NCBI RefSeq assembly: GCF_003268675.1
Contig: NZ_CP029378.1
Location: 682,001-746,000, forward strand
Reading direction: 5' to 3'
Length of the DNA: 64,000 nucleotides
Source: Streptomyces bacillaris
Lineage (GTDB): Bacteria; Actinomycetota; Actinomycetes; Streptomycetales; Streptomycetaceae
A program made the position numbers and the translations under genes. Below the pieces are notes generated by a model. The model searched no databases, was not told the origin of the DNA, and saw only the letters and a list, made by a program, of their open reading frames with translations. This document shows, in pieces, positions 53,725 through 61,791 of the stretch. Positions within the stretch are counted from its first letter, which is position 1. Each line of letters opens with the position of its first letter.

Positions 53725-53920
53725 GACGTGCTCCTTCGGCGGATCACTCGGCCCCGCACGCGCACACGGCAGCGCGAGGGCTGTTCCCTGTCCCGTCGAG
53801 TCTCGCACCGGCCACTGACAACCGCAGTCCGCACGAGGCCGTCCGGGGTTCGCGGCCGTAGCGCAGGGGTGTGCGCCGCCTACGCGGATCGCGGGGGCTT
53901 GCTCCGTGGCCGAGAAACGA

Positions 53921-53958
53921 GGAAACCTCCCCCTGGCTCGGGCCGGGGAGAGGTTTCG
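53921..53958. terminator. hairpin terminator between the VOC gene start and the DUF397 remnant
   Basis: GAAACCTCCCC (53922-53932) pairs with GGGGAGAGGTTTC (53945-53957) through a 2-nt bulge, with an inner GGC/GCC extension. It lies just beyond the stop of the minus-strand DUF397 remnant. The other ~200 nt up to the VOC start show nothing clear. Confidence 0.7.
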
Positions 53959-53975
53959 GTGCTGTGCTCTGCGGG

Positions 53976-54101
53976 TCAGACCTCGGGGCGGCCGACGTAC
54001 GCGACGAACGCGCCCCACGCGGCGGCGGGGACCCGTACCTCGGGGAGGCCGATGTCCTTGCTGTCGCGGGCACGGACCACACCAGGAAGGTTCGCGTCCA
54101 T
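53976..54101 (-). pseudogene. truncated DUF397-domain gene
   Basis: 41 residues from the ATG at 54101. They carry the C-terminal half of DUF397: NLPGVVRARDSKDIGLPEV then RVPAAAWGAFVAYV. The usual N-terminal WxKSSYSG and NCVEVA parts are not recognisable; upstream, the complementary strand becomes the ATP-grasp fragment, so the two genes meet at about 54102. DUF397 proteins are small partners of XRE regulators in Streptomyces. A minus-strand reading a little further upstream (CVCVEG) could be part of the domain, so the break point is not exact. Confidence 0.5.
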
Positions 54102-54399
54102 GACCTTCCCCTCGACACAGACGCAGCGAGCGATCAGGACCGTATCGACTGGCGCTCGGACTGCAACTCCATCGAGCTCTACCCCCATCGAGACACCGAA
54201 GGAGGTGCTCCAGTCGTTGCGGCGGTACGCGGCCGTGATGGATCTGGCCTGTTTCGCGGCGGACTTCATCGTGCAGCCCTCGGGAAGGTGGCTGTTCCTG
54301 GAGGCCGACCCGTCCGGGCAGTGGGCCTGGACCAACTCCCCCGACCTGCCGGTGGCAAAGGCCATCGCCACCGTTCTGGAGGAATGGTGCGAACTCTGA
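54102..54399 (+). pseudogene. C-terminal fragment of an ATP-grasp RiPP maturase (TgmB/graspetide-like)
   Basis: About 95 residues of the C-terminal ATP-grasp domain remain. DQDRIDWRSDCNSIELYP reads in one frame and ETPKEVLQSLRRYAAVMDL, ADFIVQPSGRWLFLEADPSGQWAW and the end ATVLEEWCEL* in another. The frame change falls at a run of five C (54182-54186), where removing one C restores the reading ELYPIETPKEV. The N-terminal two-thirds of the enzyme (about 230 residues) is missing. FxVxPxGRWxFLExxPxGQW is the ATP/Mg-binding end of graspetide ligases, which form ester or amide crosslinks in precursor peptides. The stop overlaps the methyltransferase start by 16 nt, as in intact clusters. Confidence 0.7.
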
Positions 54400-55522
54400 A
54401 CTGGGTCTCTGCCGCGCGCTCCTTGGCGGACGGGCTGCGGGCGTCCGGAGACATCTCCTCGCGCTCCGTGTACGAGGCCGTGGCCTCGACTCCACGGCAC
54501 GCTTCCGTACCCACTCATTTCGACAACTCGGGTGGCGTGCCGACGCTGTGGCAGCGGCGTACGGAAGAGGAGGGTGTGCGGTGACTGGAGCCGATCTACT
54601 CGAACACCTCGCTGGTCACGGAGTTGGGGTCGGCCGAGGCTGTGGACGCCGGTTGGCACCGTGTGCCCGTCTCGTCCAGTACGCAGCCGAGCCTCACGGC
54701 CCGGATGCTCGAAGATCTCGGCATCGAACCCGAGGACGACGTTCTGGACGCGGGGCTGGGCACCGGCTACCAGGCCGCGCTGATCCTGAAGCTGGTGGCC
54801 GGGCCTGACCGGCTCACCGCGTGCGACATCAGCGGTACGGACGCCGCAAGGGATCGCTTGGAGGCACTGGGCCACCACCCCCGGATCATCGAGGCCGATG
54901 CCACCTCGTGGCGGTGGCAGCGACAGTTCGACAAGATCATCTTTTCCTTCGGGCTGCCGTACGTCACCGACTCCATCCGTACGGCGCTCGCCCCGGGCGG
55001 CAGGCTCATCGCCAAGGTGTTCGGCCCGATGAGCGCCGGTCTCGTACTTCTGGAAGCCCGGTCCGACGGAACCCTCTCCGGCCGCTTCACGGAGGACGGC
55101 GGGGCCTTCATGCCCGCCAGACGGGGGGCCGGGGCCGTACGGGCGGAGCCCGGTGAACGCTCCGGGGGAACCTCGGGCATCCCCGTCGAGGACTTCGACA
55201 ACTATCACCTGAAGTTCCTGCTCTCCGCGAGGCTGCCCGGCCTCGACCTCCAGTACGGCAGGGTCGGCCGGTCCGCCGCCTGCTCCTGCCCGACGGCCGG
55301 TGGGGCGAAGGGACCTACCGCGCTGGGCATGGAGCCGCAGGAAGCTACCAGGACCAGGGTCTCTGGGCGGTCGTCGAGGAGACGTGGGCCTGGTGGGTCG
55401 CGCACGCGAAGCCTTCCTGGGACCAGTTCGGTCTCACCGTAAATCCGGACGGCCGGCACACGCTCTGGCACCGGTCTCCGGACGGCGACTCCTGGGACGT
55501 ACCGACCGCGCATCTCGGATAG
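54384..55522 (+). pseudogene. broken RiPP-associated methyltransferase (PCMT-like, TgmC-type)
   Basis: ATG GTG CGA start at 54384 (VRTLNWVSAARSLADGL). The frame runs 66 codons to an in-frame TGA at 54582-54584, then continues without loss in the same frame (LEPIYSNTSLVTELGS, SSTQPSLTARMLEDLG, VLDAGLGTGYQAALI = SAM motif I) to about 55260. There a frameshift moves the rest (LLLPDGRWGEGTY, GLWAVVEETWAWWVAHAKPS, FGLTVNPDGRHTLWHRSPDG) into another frame ending at TAG 55520-55522. The whole matches the protein-isoaspartate methyltransferase-like enzyme that follows ATP-grasp maturases. Relatives often have WL where this one has stop-Leu, so TGG to TGA is likely. Confidence 0.75.
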
Positions 55523-55657
55523 ACGCCCCCACGCCCCCATGCGCGCGCCGCCAGGGAGGGGGCAGGCCGGGCCGAGGGCCGGGGTGTGTCAGTGGGGCGT
55601 GGGACGATAGCGACGTACAGCTAGAAGATCACTTCCCGATGGCGGCGAGAGCGGACG

Positions 55658-57844
55658 ATGACGGAGACGGGGGCGCAGACCGTCCGCCCGGGGGCGACGG
55701 GCCGGGTCGTCCGGGAGCTGCTGGCCGAGGCCGAGGCGCTGCTCGGCAGGGCGGCCGCCGTACGGGAGGACCATGCCCGGGCCGTCGATGCCGTACGGGG
55801 TGTTCTCGACCCGCTGCTCTCGGCCCTGGTCGACCAGGAGCTGACCGCCATCCCGGTCACCCGGCTCAAGGACGTCACGGAGGGGCGGCTGCGCCTCACC
55901 GCCCTCGAACAGGCCGGGTTCACCACCGTCGGCCAGGTCCACGGCACCGCGCGCTACGAGCTGCGGCTGATCCCCGGCGTCGGGGCGCACACCGCCGACC
56001 AGGCGCTGGCGGCGGCCGGGCAGATCGCGGACGCGGTGCGCGAGACCGTCTCCGTACGGATCGACATGGACGCCCCCGACGACACCACGACCGCCCTGGT
56101 CGTCGCCCTGCACCGGCTGGTCGAGGCCGGTCCGGACGCGCGGCGGGCGGTGGAGGCGGGCCGGCGGCTGGACGAGGGGCTCCGGCCCCTGGTGGCCGCC
56201 GCCGCACCGGCCGGGAGCCGGCTGCGGATGCTGTTCAGCGGCAAGGAGGCGCGGCGGCGGGCGCTCGACGCCGTGGCCGGGGTGCGGGCGGCGCTCGCGG
56301 AGGCGGACGGGCAGGAGCTGCCGCTGCTCTTCGGACAGGTCTCGGTGGATCTGCTGCGGGCGCCGGAGACGGCGCCCGGGGCGTGGGTGGACTTCGAGCT
56401 GCGGTCCGCCGAGTACTACAGCCTGCTCGCGGAGCTGTCCGGCAGCGGGCCGGACCGGGACGCCGCCGAGGGGTTCCTGCCCGCAGGGATCGCGGACCGG
56501 GTACGGGCGCTGCGGCTCGACGACACGCGGCTGCGGGTCTCCCTGCGTGGCTACCAGTCGTTCGGGGCGCGGTTCGCGCTGGCGCAGAAGCGGGTGATCC
56601 TCGGGGACGAGATGGGGCTCGGCAAGACCGTGCAGGCCATCGCCGCGCTCGCCCATCTCGCGGCCCGGGGCGAGCGTCACTTCCTGGTGGTGTGCCCGGC
56701 CAGCGTGCTGATCAACTGGGACCGGGAGATCCGCGCCCGCTCCACCCTGCGCCCGCTGCCGGTGCACGGGCCGGAGCGGCGGGAGGTGTTCGCGGAGTGG
56801 GCGGCGAAGGGTGGGGTCGCCCTCACCACGTTCGACGCGCTGCGGACCCTGCCCGAGGAGGGCGTCGCTCTCTCGATGCTGGTGGTCGACGAGGCCCACT
56901 TCGTGAAGAATCCCGCCACCCGGCGGGCCCAGGCGGTCGCCGCGCGGGCGGAGCAGGCCGAGCACGTGCTCTTCCTCACCGGGACGCCGATGGAGAACCG
57001 GGTGGAGGAGTTCCGCAGTCTCGTCCGCCAACTCCGCCCGGAGCTGGCGGATGTGGTGAGTACGACGCACGGCGCCGCCGGTTCGGAGGCCTTCCGCCGG
57101 GCCGTGTCCCCCGCCTACCTCCGCCGCAACCAGGTGGACGTCCTCGCCGAACTCCCCGCGCTGGTGCACGTGGACGAGTGGGAGGAGTTCAGCCCCGAGG
57201 ACCTGGTGGCGTACCGGGACGCGGTGGCGTCGGGGCAGTTCATGCGGATGCGCCGGGCCGCGTACGCCACGCCCGCGACCTCCGCCAAGCTGGAGCGGCT
57301 GCGCGAACTGGTCGACGAGGCGCGGGACAACGGGCTGAAGGTGGTGGTCTTCTCCTACTTCCGGGAGGTGCTGGCCGCCGTCGGGGAGGCGCTGGGGCCG
57401 GACGCCCTCGGGCCGATCTCCGGGAGCCTTCCGGCCGCCCGGCGGCAGAAGCTGGTCGACACCTTCTCCGCCGCCGACGGGCACGCGGTGCTGCTGAGCC
57501 AGATCCAGGCCGGGGGCACCGGGCTCAACATGCAGGCCGCGTCCGTGGTCATCCTCTGCGAGCCGCAGATCAAGCCGACGCTGGAGCACCAGGCGGTCGC
57601 CCGCGCCCACCGGATGGGCCAGGTCCGCACGGTCCAGGTGCACCGGCTGCTGGTGGCGGACAGCGTGGATCAGCGGATGGTGGAGCTGCTGGCCCGCAAG
57701 GACCGGCTCTTCGACGCGTACGCCCGGCGCAGCGACCTCGCGGAGGCCGCGCCGGACGCCGTGGACGTGTCGGACGGCGATCTGGCGCGGCGGATCGTGG
57801 AGGAGGAGCAGCAGCGGCTGGTCCGCCCGGCCCGCTCGGAGTGA
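55658..57844 (+). CDS. SNF2-family DNA/RNA helicase
   Basis: 728 residues. Residues about 1-290 form an N-terminal region with a helix-hairpin-helix-like segment (ALEQAGFTTVGQVHGTARYELRLIPGVG near 80-108). The SNF2 motor follows: GDEMGLGKTVQAIAALA (Walker A near 318), VVDEAHFVKNP (DEAH near 410), LTGTPMENRVEEF, and in the second lobe LSQIQAGGTGLNMQAA and ARAHRMGQVRTVQV (motif VI). No accessory nuclease domain is seen. It is probably an ATP-driven translocase in DNA repair or transcription. ATG at 55658. It lies alone between the RiPP relic and the laccase gene; no restriction or defence partner is adjacent. Confidence 0.9.
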   Translation: MTETGAQTVRPGATGRVVRELLAEAEALLGRAAAVREDHARAVDAVRGVLDPLLSALVDQELTAIPVTRLKDVTEGRLRLTALEQAGFTTVGQVHGTARYELRLIPGVGAHTADQALAAAGQIADAVRETVSVRIDMDAPDDTTTALVVALHRLVEAGPDARRAVEAGRRLDEGLRPLVAAAAPAGSRLRMLFSGKEARRRALDAVAGVRAALAEADGQELPLLFGQVSVDLLRAPETAPGAWVDFELRSAEYYSLLAELSGSGPDRDAAEGFLPAGIADRVRALRLDDTRLRVSLRGYQSFGARFALAQKRVILGDEMGLGKTVQAIAALAHLAARGERHFLVVCPASVLINWDREIRARSTLRPLPVHGPERREVFAEWAAKGGVALTTFDALRTLPEEGVALSMLVVDEAHFVKNPATRRAQAVAARAEQAEHVLFLTGTPMENRVEEFRSLVRQLRPELADVVSTTHGAAGSEAFRRAVSPAYLRRNQVDVLAELPALVHVDEWEEFSPEDLVAYRDAVASGQFMRMRRAAYATPATSAKLERLRELVDEARDNGLKVVVFSYFREVLAAVGEALGPDALGPISGSLPAARRQKLVDTFSAADGHAVLLSQIQAGGTGLNMQAASVVILCEPQIKPTLEHQAVARAHRMGQVRTVQVHRLLVADSVDQRMVELLARKDRLFDAYARRSDLAEAAPDAVDVSDGDLARRIVEEEQQRLVRPARSE

Positions 57845-58009
57845 CCGGCCCGCCCGGAACGGCAGGAATGGCTGGCGTAACCGGAGCGGCCGGAGCGGCC
57901 GTCTCGCCCCGCGCGACCGGACGCCGGGCCCATGGCCGGGCAGCACAGCGGGCCGCCGTCGAGCGGCTCGGCAACCGCCCCGCCCCCTCGCGGCGCCCCG
58001 GGCGCCCGG

Positions 58010-59059
58010 TCAGTGCTGGTGCTCCGCCGCTCCCTTGTCCTCGCCCTTGTCCTTGTCGTTGTCCTTGTCCTGGGCGGTCTTCTTCTCGGCCCCGCCCGCC
58101 CCATGGTGGTGCGGTTCGTACCCCGGGATCGTGCCGTCCGGCTTCTTGATCAGCAGCAGTCCGGCCATCCCCATGTCGGAGTGGCTCTGCACATGGCAGT
58201 GGTACATCCAGGCGCCCGCGCCCACCCGTTCGCCCGCGATGATCTGGAGGCCGAAGGAGTCGGCGGGGCCGCAGATCTTGTTGTCGATGACCCGGCTGGG
58301 GTCGTCGGGGCCGGTGAGGATGCCGGTCCGGTTGTCCGCCCAGCGGTGACCGTGGATATGGAAGGTGTGGTAGTACTCGCCGTGCGTGATCATCACGAAT
58401 TCGAGCCGGTCCCCCACCGTGGCCTCGAAGTTGACGCTGTTGTGGGCCGCCTTGTTGTTGATCATCATGTCGTTGAAGACGACCGTGCACGTCTGGTCCG
58501 GCAGCAGGTCGCCCTTCCTGCGCACCACGAGCGGCCCGTACAGCCCCTTGCGGATGCCGCCGGTGCCGTGGTCGGTGCCGACGACGTGGTCGTGGTAGTG
58601 CCAGTAGCCCGCGCTGCCCGGCTCGTACGTACCGTCCTTGCGCGTGCCCGGCTTGTGGGTGCGCCAGGTGTACGTGCGGGTGCCGCCGGCCTCGACGTGG
58701 CTCTTGTTCATCCGGGTGCCGTCGTTGGCGATGTCATAGTCGACGCCGTGGACATGGAGGCTGACGTCGCCGTCGGTGAGGTTCTCGAAGTCGATGTGGA
58801 GCGTGTCGCCCTCGTTCAGCTCGATGAGGGGGCCGGGGATCGACGCCTTGCCCTTCTCGAAGCCGTACCCCAGCTCGCCGTTGGGCAGCTTCTCGGCGTA
58901 CATCTTGATGCGGCGCACCGCGCCCCCGGCCGGGGCCGTGCGCGGTCCGCTCTCCGCGGAGCTTGCCTCCACGGCACCGAGCGACAACGATGTCACCCCG
59001 GTGGCCGCCGCAGCCGCGCCGCCGATCAGCATCCGCCGGCTGAAGGTCCTTCGGTCCAT
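58010..59059 (-). CDS. two-domain small laccase (multicopper oxidase, Tat-exported)
   Basis: 349 residues. A twin-arginine signal ([20 protein letters not shown]) leads a two-domain cupredoxin. The copper ligands are complete: HVHGVDY and HYHDHVVG (two HxH of the trinuclear site), [10 protein letters not shown] (HxxHxH) and [11 protein letters not shown] (HCHxxxH, T1 and T2/T3). It matches Streptomyces SLAC/EpoA, a homotrimer that oxidises phenols and Cu. A charged tail rich in Lys, Asp and His (about 30 residues) ends the chain. It is divergent from the ThuA/dehydrogenase gene with a 212-nt control region. Confidence 0.95.
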   Translation of the reverse strand: MDRRTFSRRMLIGGAAAAATGVTSLSLGAVEASSAESGPRTAPAGGAVRRIKMYAEKLPNGELGYGFEKGKASIPGPLIELNEGDTLHIDFENLTDGDVSLHVHGVDYDIANDGTRMNKSHVEAGGTRTYTWRTHKPGTRKDGTYEPGSAGYWHYHDHVVGTDHGTGGIRKGLYGPLVVRRKGDLLPDQTCTVVFNDMMINNKAAHNSVNFEATVGDRLEFVMITHGEYYHTFHIHGHRWADNRTGILTGPDDPSRVIDNKICGPADSFGLQIIAGERVGAGAWMYHCHVQSHSDMGMAGLLLIKKPDGTIPGYEPHHHGAGGAEKKTAQDKDNDKDKGEDKGAAEHQH

Positions 59060-59197
59060 ATCGAACTCCCCACTGGGATAAGGAAACTGGCGGAGACGGG
59101 AGGGGTCGGACGCTCCCCGGAACGGGCCACACCGTAGCCGGGGGCCGAGCGTTTATCCACACTCAGGACAAAGTTTGTGCGATTGCTGCCTTAGCTA

Positions 59198-59226
59198 TTG
59201 GCGGGCCGCGAAAAGAGGTCTAGCTT
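59198..59226 (+). promoter_or_regulatory. promoter of the ThuA-sugar dehydrogenase operon
   Basis: TTGGCG (59198-59203), a 17-nt spacer and TAGCTT (59221-59226), 45 nt before the GTG start. An ACAAAGTTTGT dyad at about 59168-59178 lies just upstream in an A+T-richer stretch and could bind a regulator shared with the divergent laccase gene. Confidence 0.5.
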
Positions 59227-59271
59227 CGTGCGCTGTCACAGTCAACGCTGCAGTGAGCACAGAAGGGTTGG

Positions 59272-61791
59272 GTGACCCACATGCACGGCGCATCGCCTCA
59301 CCGGTCGAGATCACGCCATCGACGCGGCCTCGCGGCGGTCGTGGCGGCCGGCGCACTGACCGTGTCCCTGCTGAGCGCCGGAGGCCCCGCCAACGCGGGC
59401 ACCTCGCCGGACCGGGACCTGGTGGAGAAGACGGCGACAACGTTGTCCCTGCCGTCCCCGCCGGGCGCGAAGAACCAGGTCAAGGTGCTGGTCTTCCATG
59501 CGTCGGCCGGTGACGAGGCACCGTACACGGACGCCGGTATCGCGGCGATCGAGAAGATCGGGCAGACCGGTCCGGAGGCCGGCCGGTTCACCACCGTGGC
59601 CACCGCCAACCCGAACGTCTTCACCAACGGCAAACGGCTCGGCTCCTTCCACGCGGTGGTCTTCCTGACCGGCGGCGGGGACGTCCTGGACCCCGAGCAG
59701 GAGGCGGGCCTCGAGGCGTACATGGAGGCGGGCGGCGGCTTCCTCGGCATCCATGACGCGGCGCGCACCGAGCCGTACTCGGACTGGTTCACCGGTCTGA
59801 TCGGCGCCCGCCCGGCCGGGAACAGCCCGACCGCCGTGCAGCGTGCGACCGTCGAGGTCGGGGACCGGATCCACCCGGCGACCAAGAACCTGCCGCTGGA
59901 GTGGAAGCGCCCCGACAAGTGGCTGAACTGGACGAAGAACCCGTCCGGTGACGTGCACACCGTGGCGCGCGTCCGGGAGCTGACGTATCAGCCGGGCACA
60001 AGCGCCAACGGCTGGGACCACCCGGTCTCCTGGTGCCGCGACTACGACGGCGGGCGCTCCTTCTACACGGCGATGGGCGGTACGGCGGACAGCTTCGCCG
60101 AGACCGACTTCCGCGACCATCTGCGCGGCGCCCTCGCCTGGACCAACCGCACCTCGCAGGCCGACTGCAAGGCCACCATCACGTCCAACTACACCGCCGA
60201 GCGCCTCACCCAGCCCAACCAGCCGGGCCAGAACGACCAGATCGGCGAGCCGCACGGCCTGGTCACCGCGCCGGACGGCAAGGTCTTCTACATCGGGCGC
60301 GGCGGGGCCGACAGCTCCCAGCCGGTCGTCACGGACTGGAACAACCCGAACATCGGCAAGGGCAAGGGCGAGATCCACGTCTACGACCCGCAGACGAAGA
60401 AGGTCACCCTCGCCGGGGCCCTGGAGGTCTTCGGCAACAAGGGCGGCGGCGACGAACTGACCAAGAACGAGGAGGGGTTGCTGGGCATCGAGCTGGACCC
60501 GGACTTCGCCTCCAACGGCTGGGTCTATCTGCACTACACCCCGCACGCGAAGATCGACCGGGACAAGCACATGGCGACCCGTCAGGTCTCGCGTTTCACC
60601 TACGACCCGGCCTCGGGGAAGCTGGACCTCGCCTCGGAGAAGGTGCTGCTCGGCTGGCCGGTGCAGATCCACAGCTGCTGCCACGCGGGCGGCGGCATGG
60701 CGTGGGACTCGAAGGGCAACCTGTACATCGCGACCGGTGACACCAACTCCTCCGGTTTCAGCAGCGGTTACTCCGGCAACAACCCGGAGCCGAACTTCAA
60801 GGGCGTCTCCTTCGCGGACGCCCGCCGCACCTCGGGCAACACCAACAACCTCAACGGCAAGATCCTGCGCATCCACCCCGAGGACGACGGCACCTACACC
60901 CTCCCCTCCAACAACCTCTTCACCGGCAAGGAGCCGGACGAGGGCGGCGGGAAGACCCGGGGCGAGATCTATGTGATGGGCGTACGGAACCCGGCCCGGA
61001 TCTCGATCGACCCCGCCACCGACACGCTGTACGCGGGCTGGGTCGGCCCCGACGCGGGCTCGGCCTCCACCACCTGGGGCCCCGCCAAGTACGACACGTT
61101 CGCCGCGATCACCAAGGCGGGCAACCACGGCTGGCCGTACTGCATGGGCAACAACCAGCCCTACCGGGACCGCAATCTGCCCGATCCGAGCAAACCGCTC
61201 GGCTGGTACGACTGCAACGCCCCGAAGAACGAGTCGCCCCACAACGACGGTCTGGTCAAGCTGCCGCCGGTGACGCCCAACACCATCTGGTACTCGCCGC
61301 AGGGCGGCGGGGTCGACTACCCGCGTGACGCCAACGGCGTCCCCAGCTACAAGGCCGAGGAGCAGAAGGAGTTGCTGCCCTGGCTCAAGGGCGGCGGCCA
61401 GGCGACCATGAACGGCCCGGTCTACCGCTACGACGCGCAGAGCGAGTCGACGGCGAAGTGGCCCGCGTACTGGGACGGCAAGTGGTTCGTCGGTGACTTC
61501 TACGACGACACCCAGCCGCGCCACGCGGTGCTCACCGACCCGAAGACGGTCGGCAAGGGCGGGCTGCCCGTGCACGCCGAGTCGTTGAAGAAGATCATCC
61601 CGGTCGGCAACGACGGCATCCGCAATCTGATGGACTGGAAGTTCGCGCCGGACGGTTCGCTTTACGTCCTGGACTACGGGCGCGGCTTCTTCACCTCCGA
61701 CTCCAAGTCCGCGCTGTGGCGCGTCACGTACAAGGGCGGCGGGGCCACCCCGGCCGCCGGTGATCTGGTCGGAAAGGCGGCAGCCCAGTGA
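59272..61791 (+). CDS. secreted ThuA-domain + glucose/sorbosone dehydrogenase-domain protein
   Basis: 839 residues. A signal peptide of about 43 residues (basic RSRSRHRRG then LAAVVAAGALTVSLLSAGGPANA). A ThuA (class I amidotransferase-like) domain spans about 60-290: VKVLVFHASAGDEAPY, FLTGGGDVLDPEQEAGLEAYMEAGGGFLGIHDA. A six-bladed glucose/sorbosone dehydrogenase domain spans about 310-835: PHGLVTAPDGKVFYIGRGG, GLLGIELDPDFASNGWVYLHYTP, MGVRNPARISID, FAPDGSLYVLDYGRGFF. Members of the latter use PQQ to oxidise sugars. GTG at 59272 chosen for AAGGG 5 nt upstream. Its stop overlaps the next start (GTGA). It probably oxidises or modifies extracellular carbohydrate. Confidence 0.9.
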   Translation: MTHMHGASPHRSRSRHRRGLAAVVAAGALTVSLLSAGGPANAGTSPDRDLVEKTATTLSLPSPPGAKNQVKVLVFHASAGDEAPYTDAGIAAIEKIGQTGPEAGRFTTVATANPNVFTNGKRLGSFHAVVFLTGGGDVLDPEQEAGLEAYMEAGGGFLGIHDAARTEPYSDWFTGLIGARPAGNSPTAVQRATVEVGDRIHPATKNLPLEWKRPDKWLNWTKNPSGDVHTVARVRELTYQPGTSANGWDHPVSWCRDYDGGRSFYTAMGGTADSFAETDFRDHLRGALAWTNRTSQADCKATITSNYTAERLTQPNQPGQNDQIGEPHGLVTAPDGKVFYIGRGGADSSQPVVTDWNNPNIGKGKGEIHVYDPQTKKVTLAGALEVFGNKGGGDELTKNEEGLLGIELDPDFASNGWVYLHYTPHAKIDRDKHMATRQVSRFTYDPASGKLDLASEKVLLGWPVQIHSCCHAGGGMAWDSKGNLYIATGDTNSSGFSSGYSGNNPEPNFKGVSFADARRTSGNTNNLNGKILRIHPEDDGTYTLPSNNLFTGKEPDEGGGKTRGEIYVMGVRNPARISIDPATDTLYAGWVGPDAGSASTTWGPAKYDTFAAITKAGNHGWPYCMGNNQPYRDRNLPDPSKPLGWYDCNAPKNESPHNDGLVKLPPVTPNTIWYSPQGGGVDYPRDANGVPSYKAEEQKELLPWLKGGGQATMNGPVYRYDAQSESTAKWPAYWDGKWFVGDFYDDTQPRHAVLTDPKTVGKGGLPVHAESLKKIIPVGNDGIRNLMDWKFAPDGSLYVLDYGRGFFTSDSKSALWRVTYKGGGATPAAGDLVGKAAAQ

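Noticed and set aside
50953..54399. 1148-codon plus-strand frame
   Set aside because: Mostly antisense to the GMC oxidoreductase, WhiB and VOC genes. Only its last ~75 codons are meaningful, and these belong to the ATP-grasp fragment.
55658..57844. Anti-phage defence system around the SNF2 helicase
   Set aside because: No nuclease, methyltransferase, reverse transcriptase or other partner flanks it; neighbours are a RiPP relic and a laccase.
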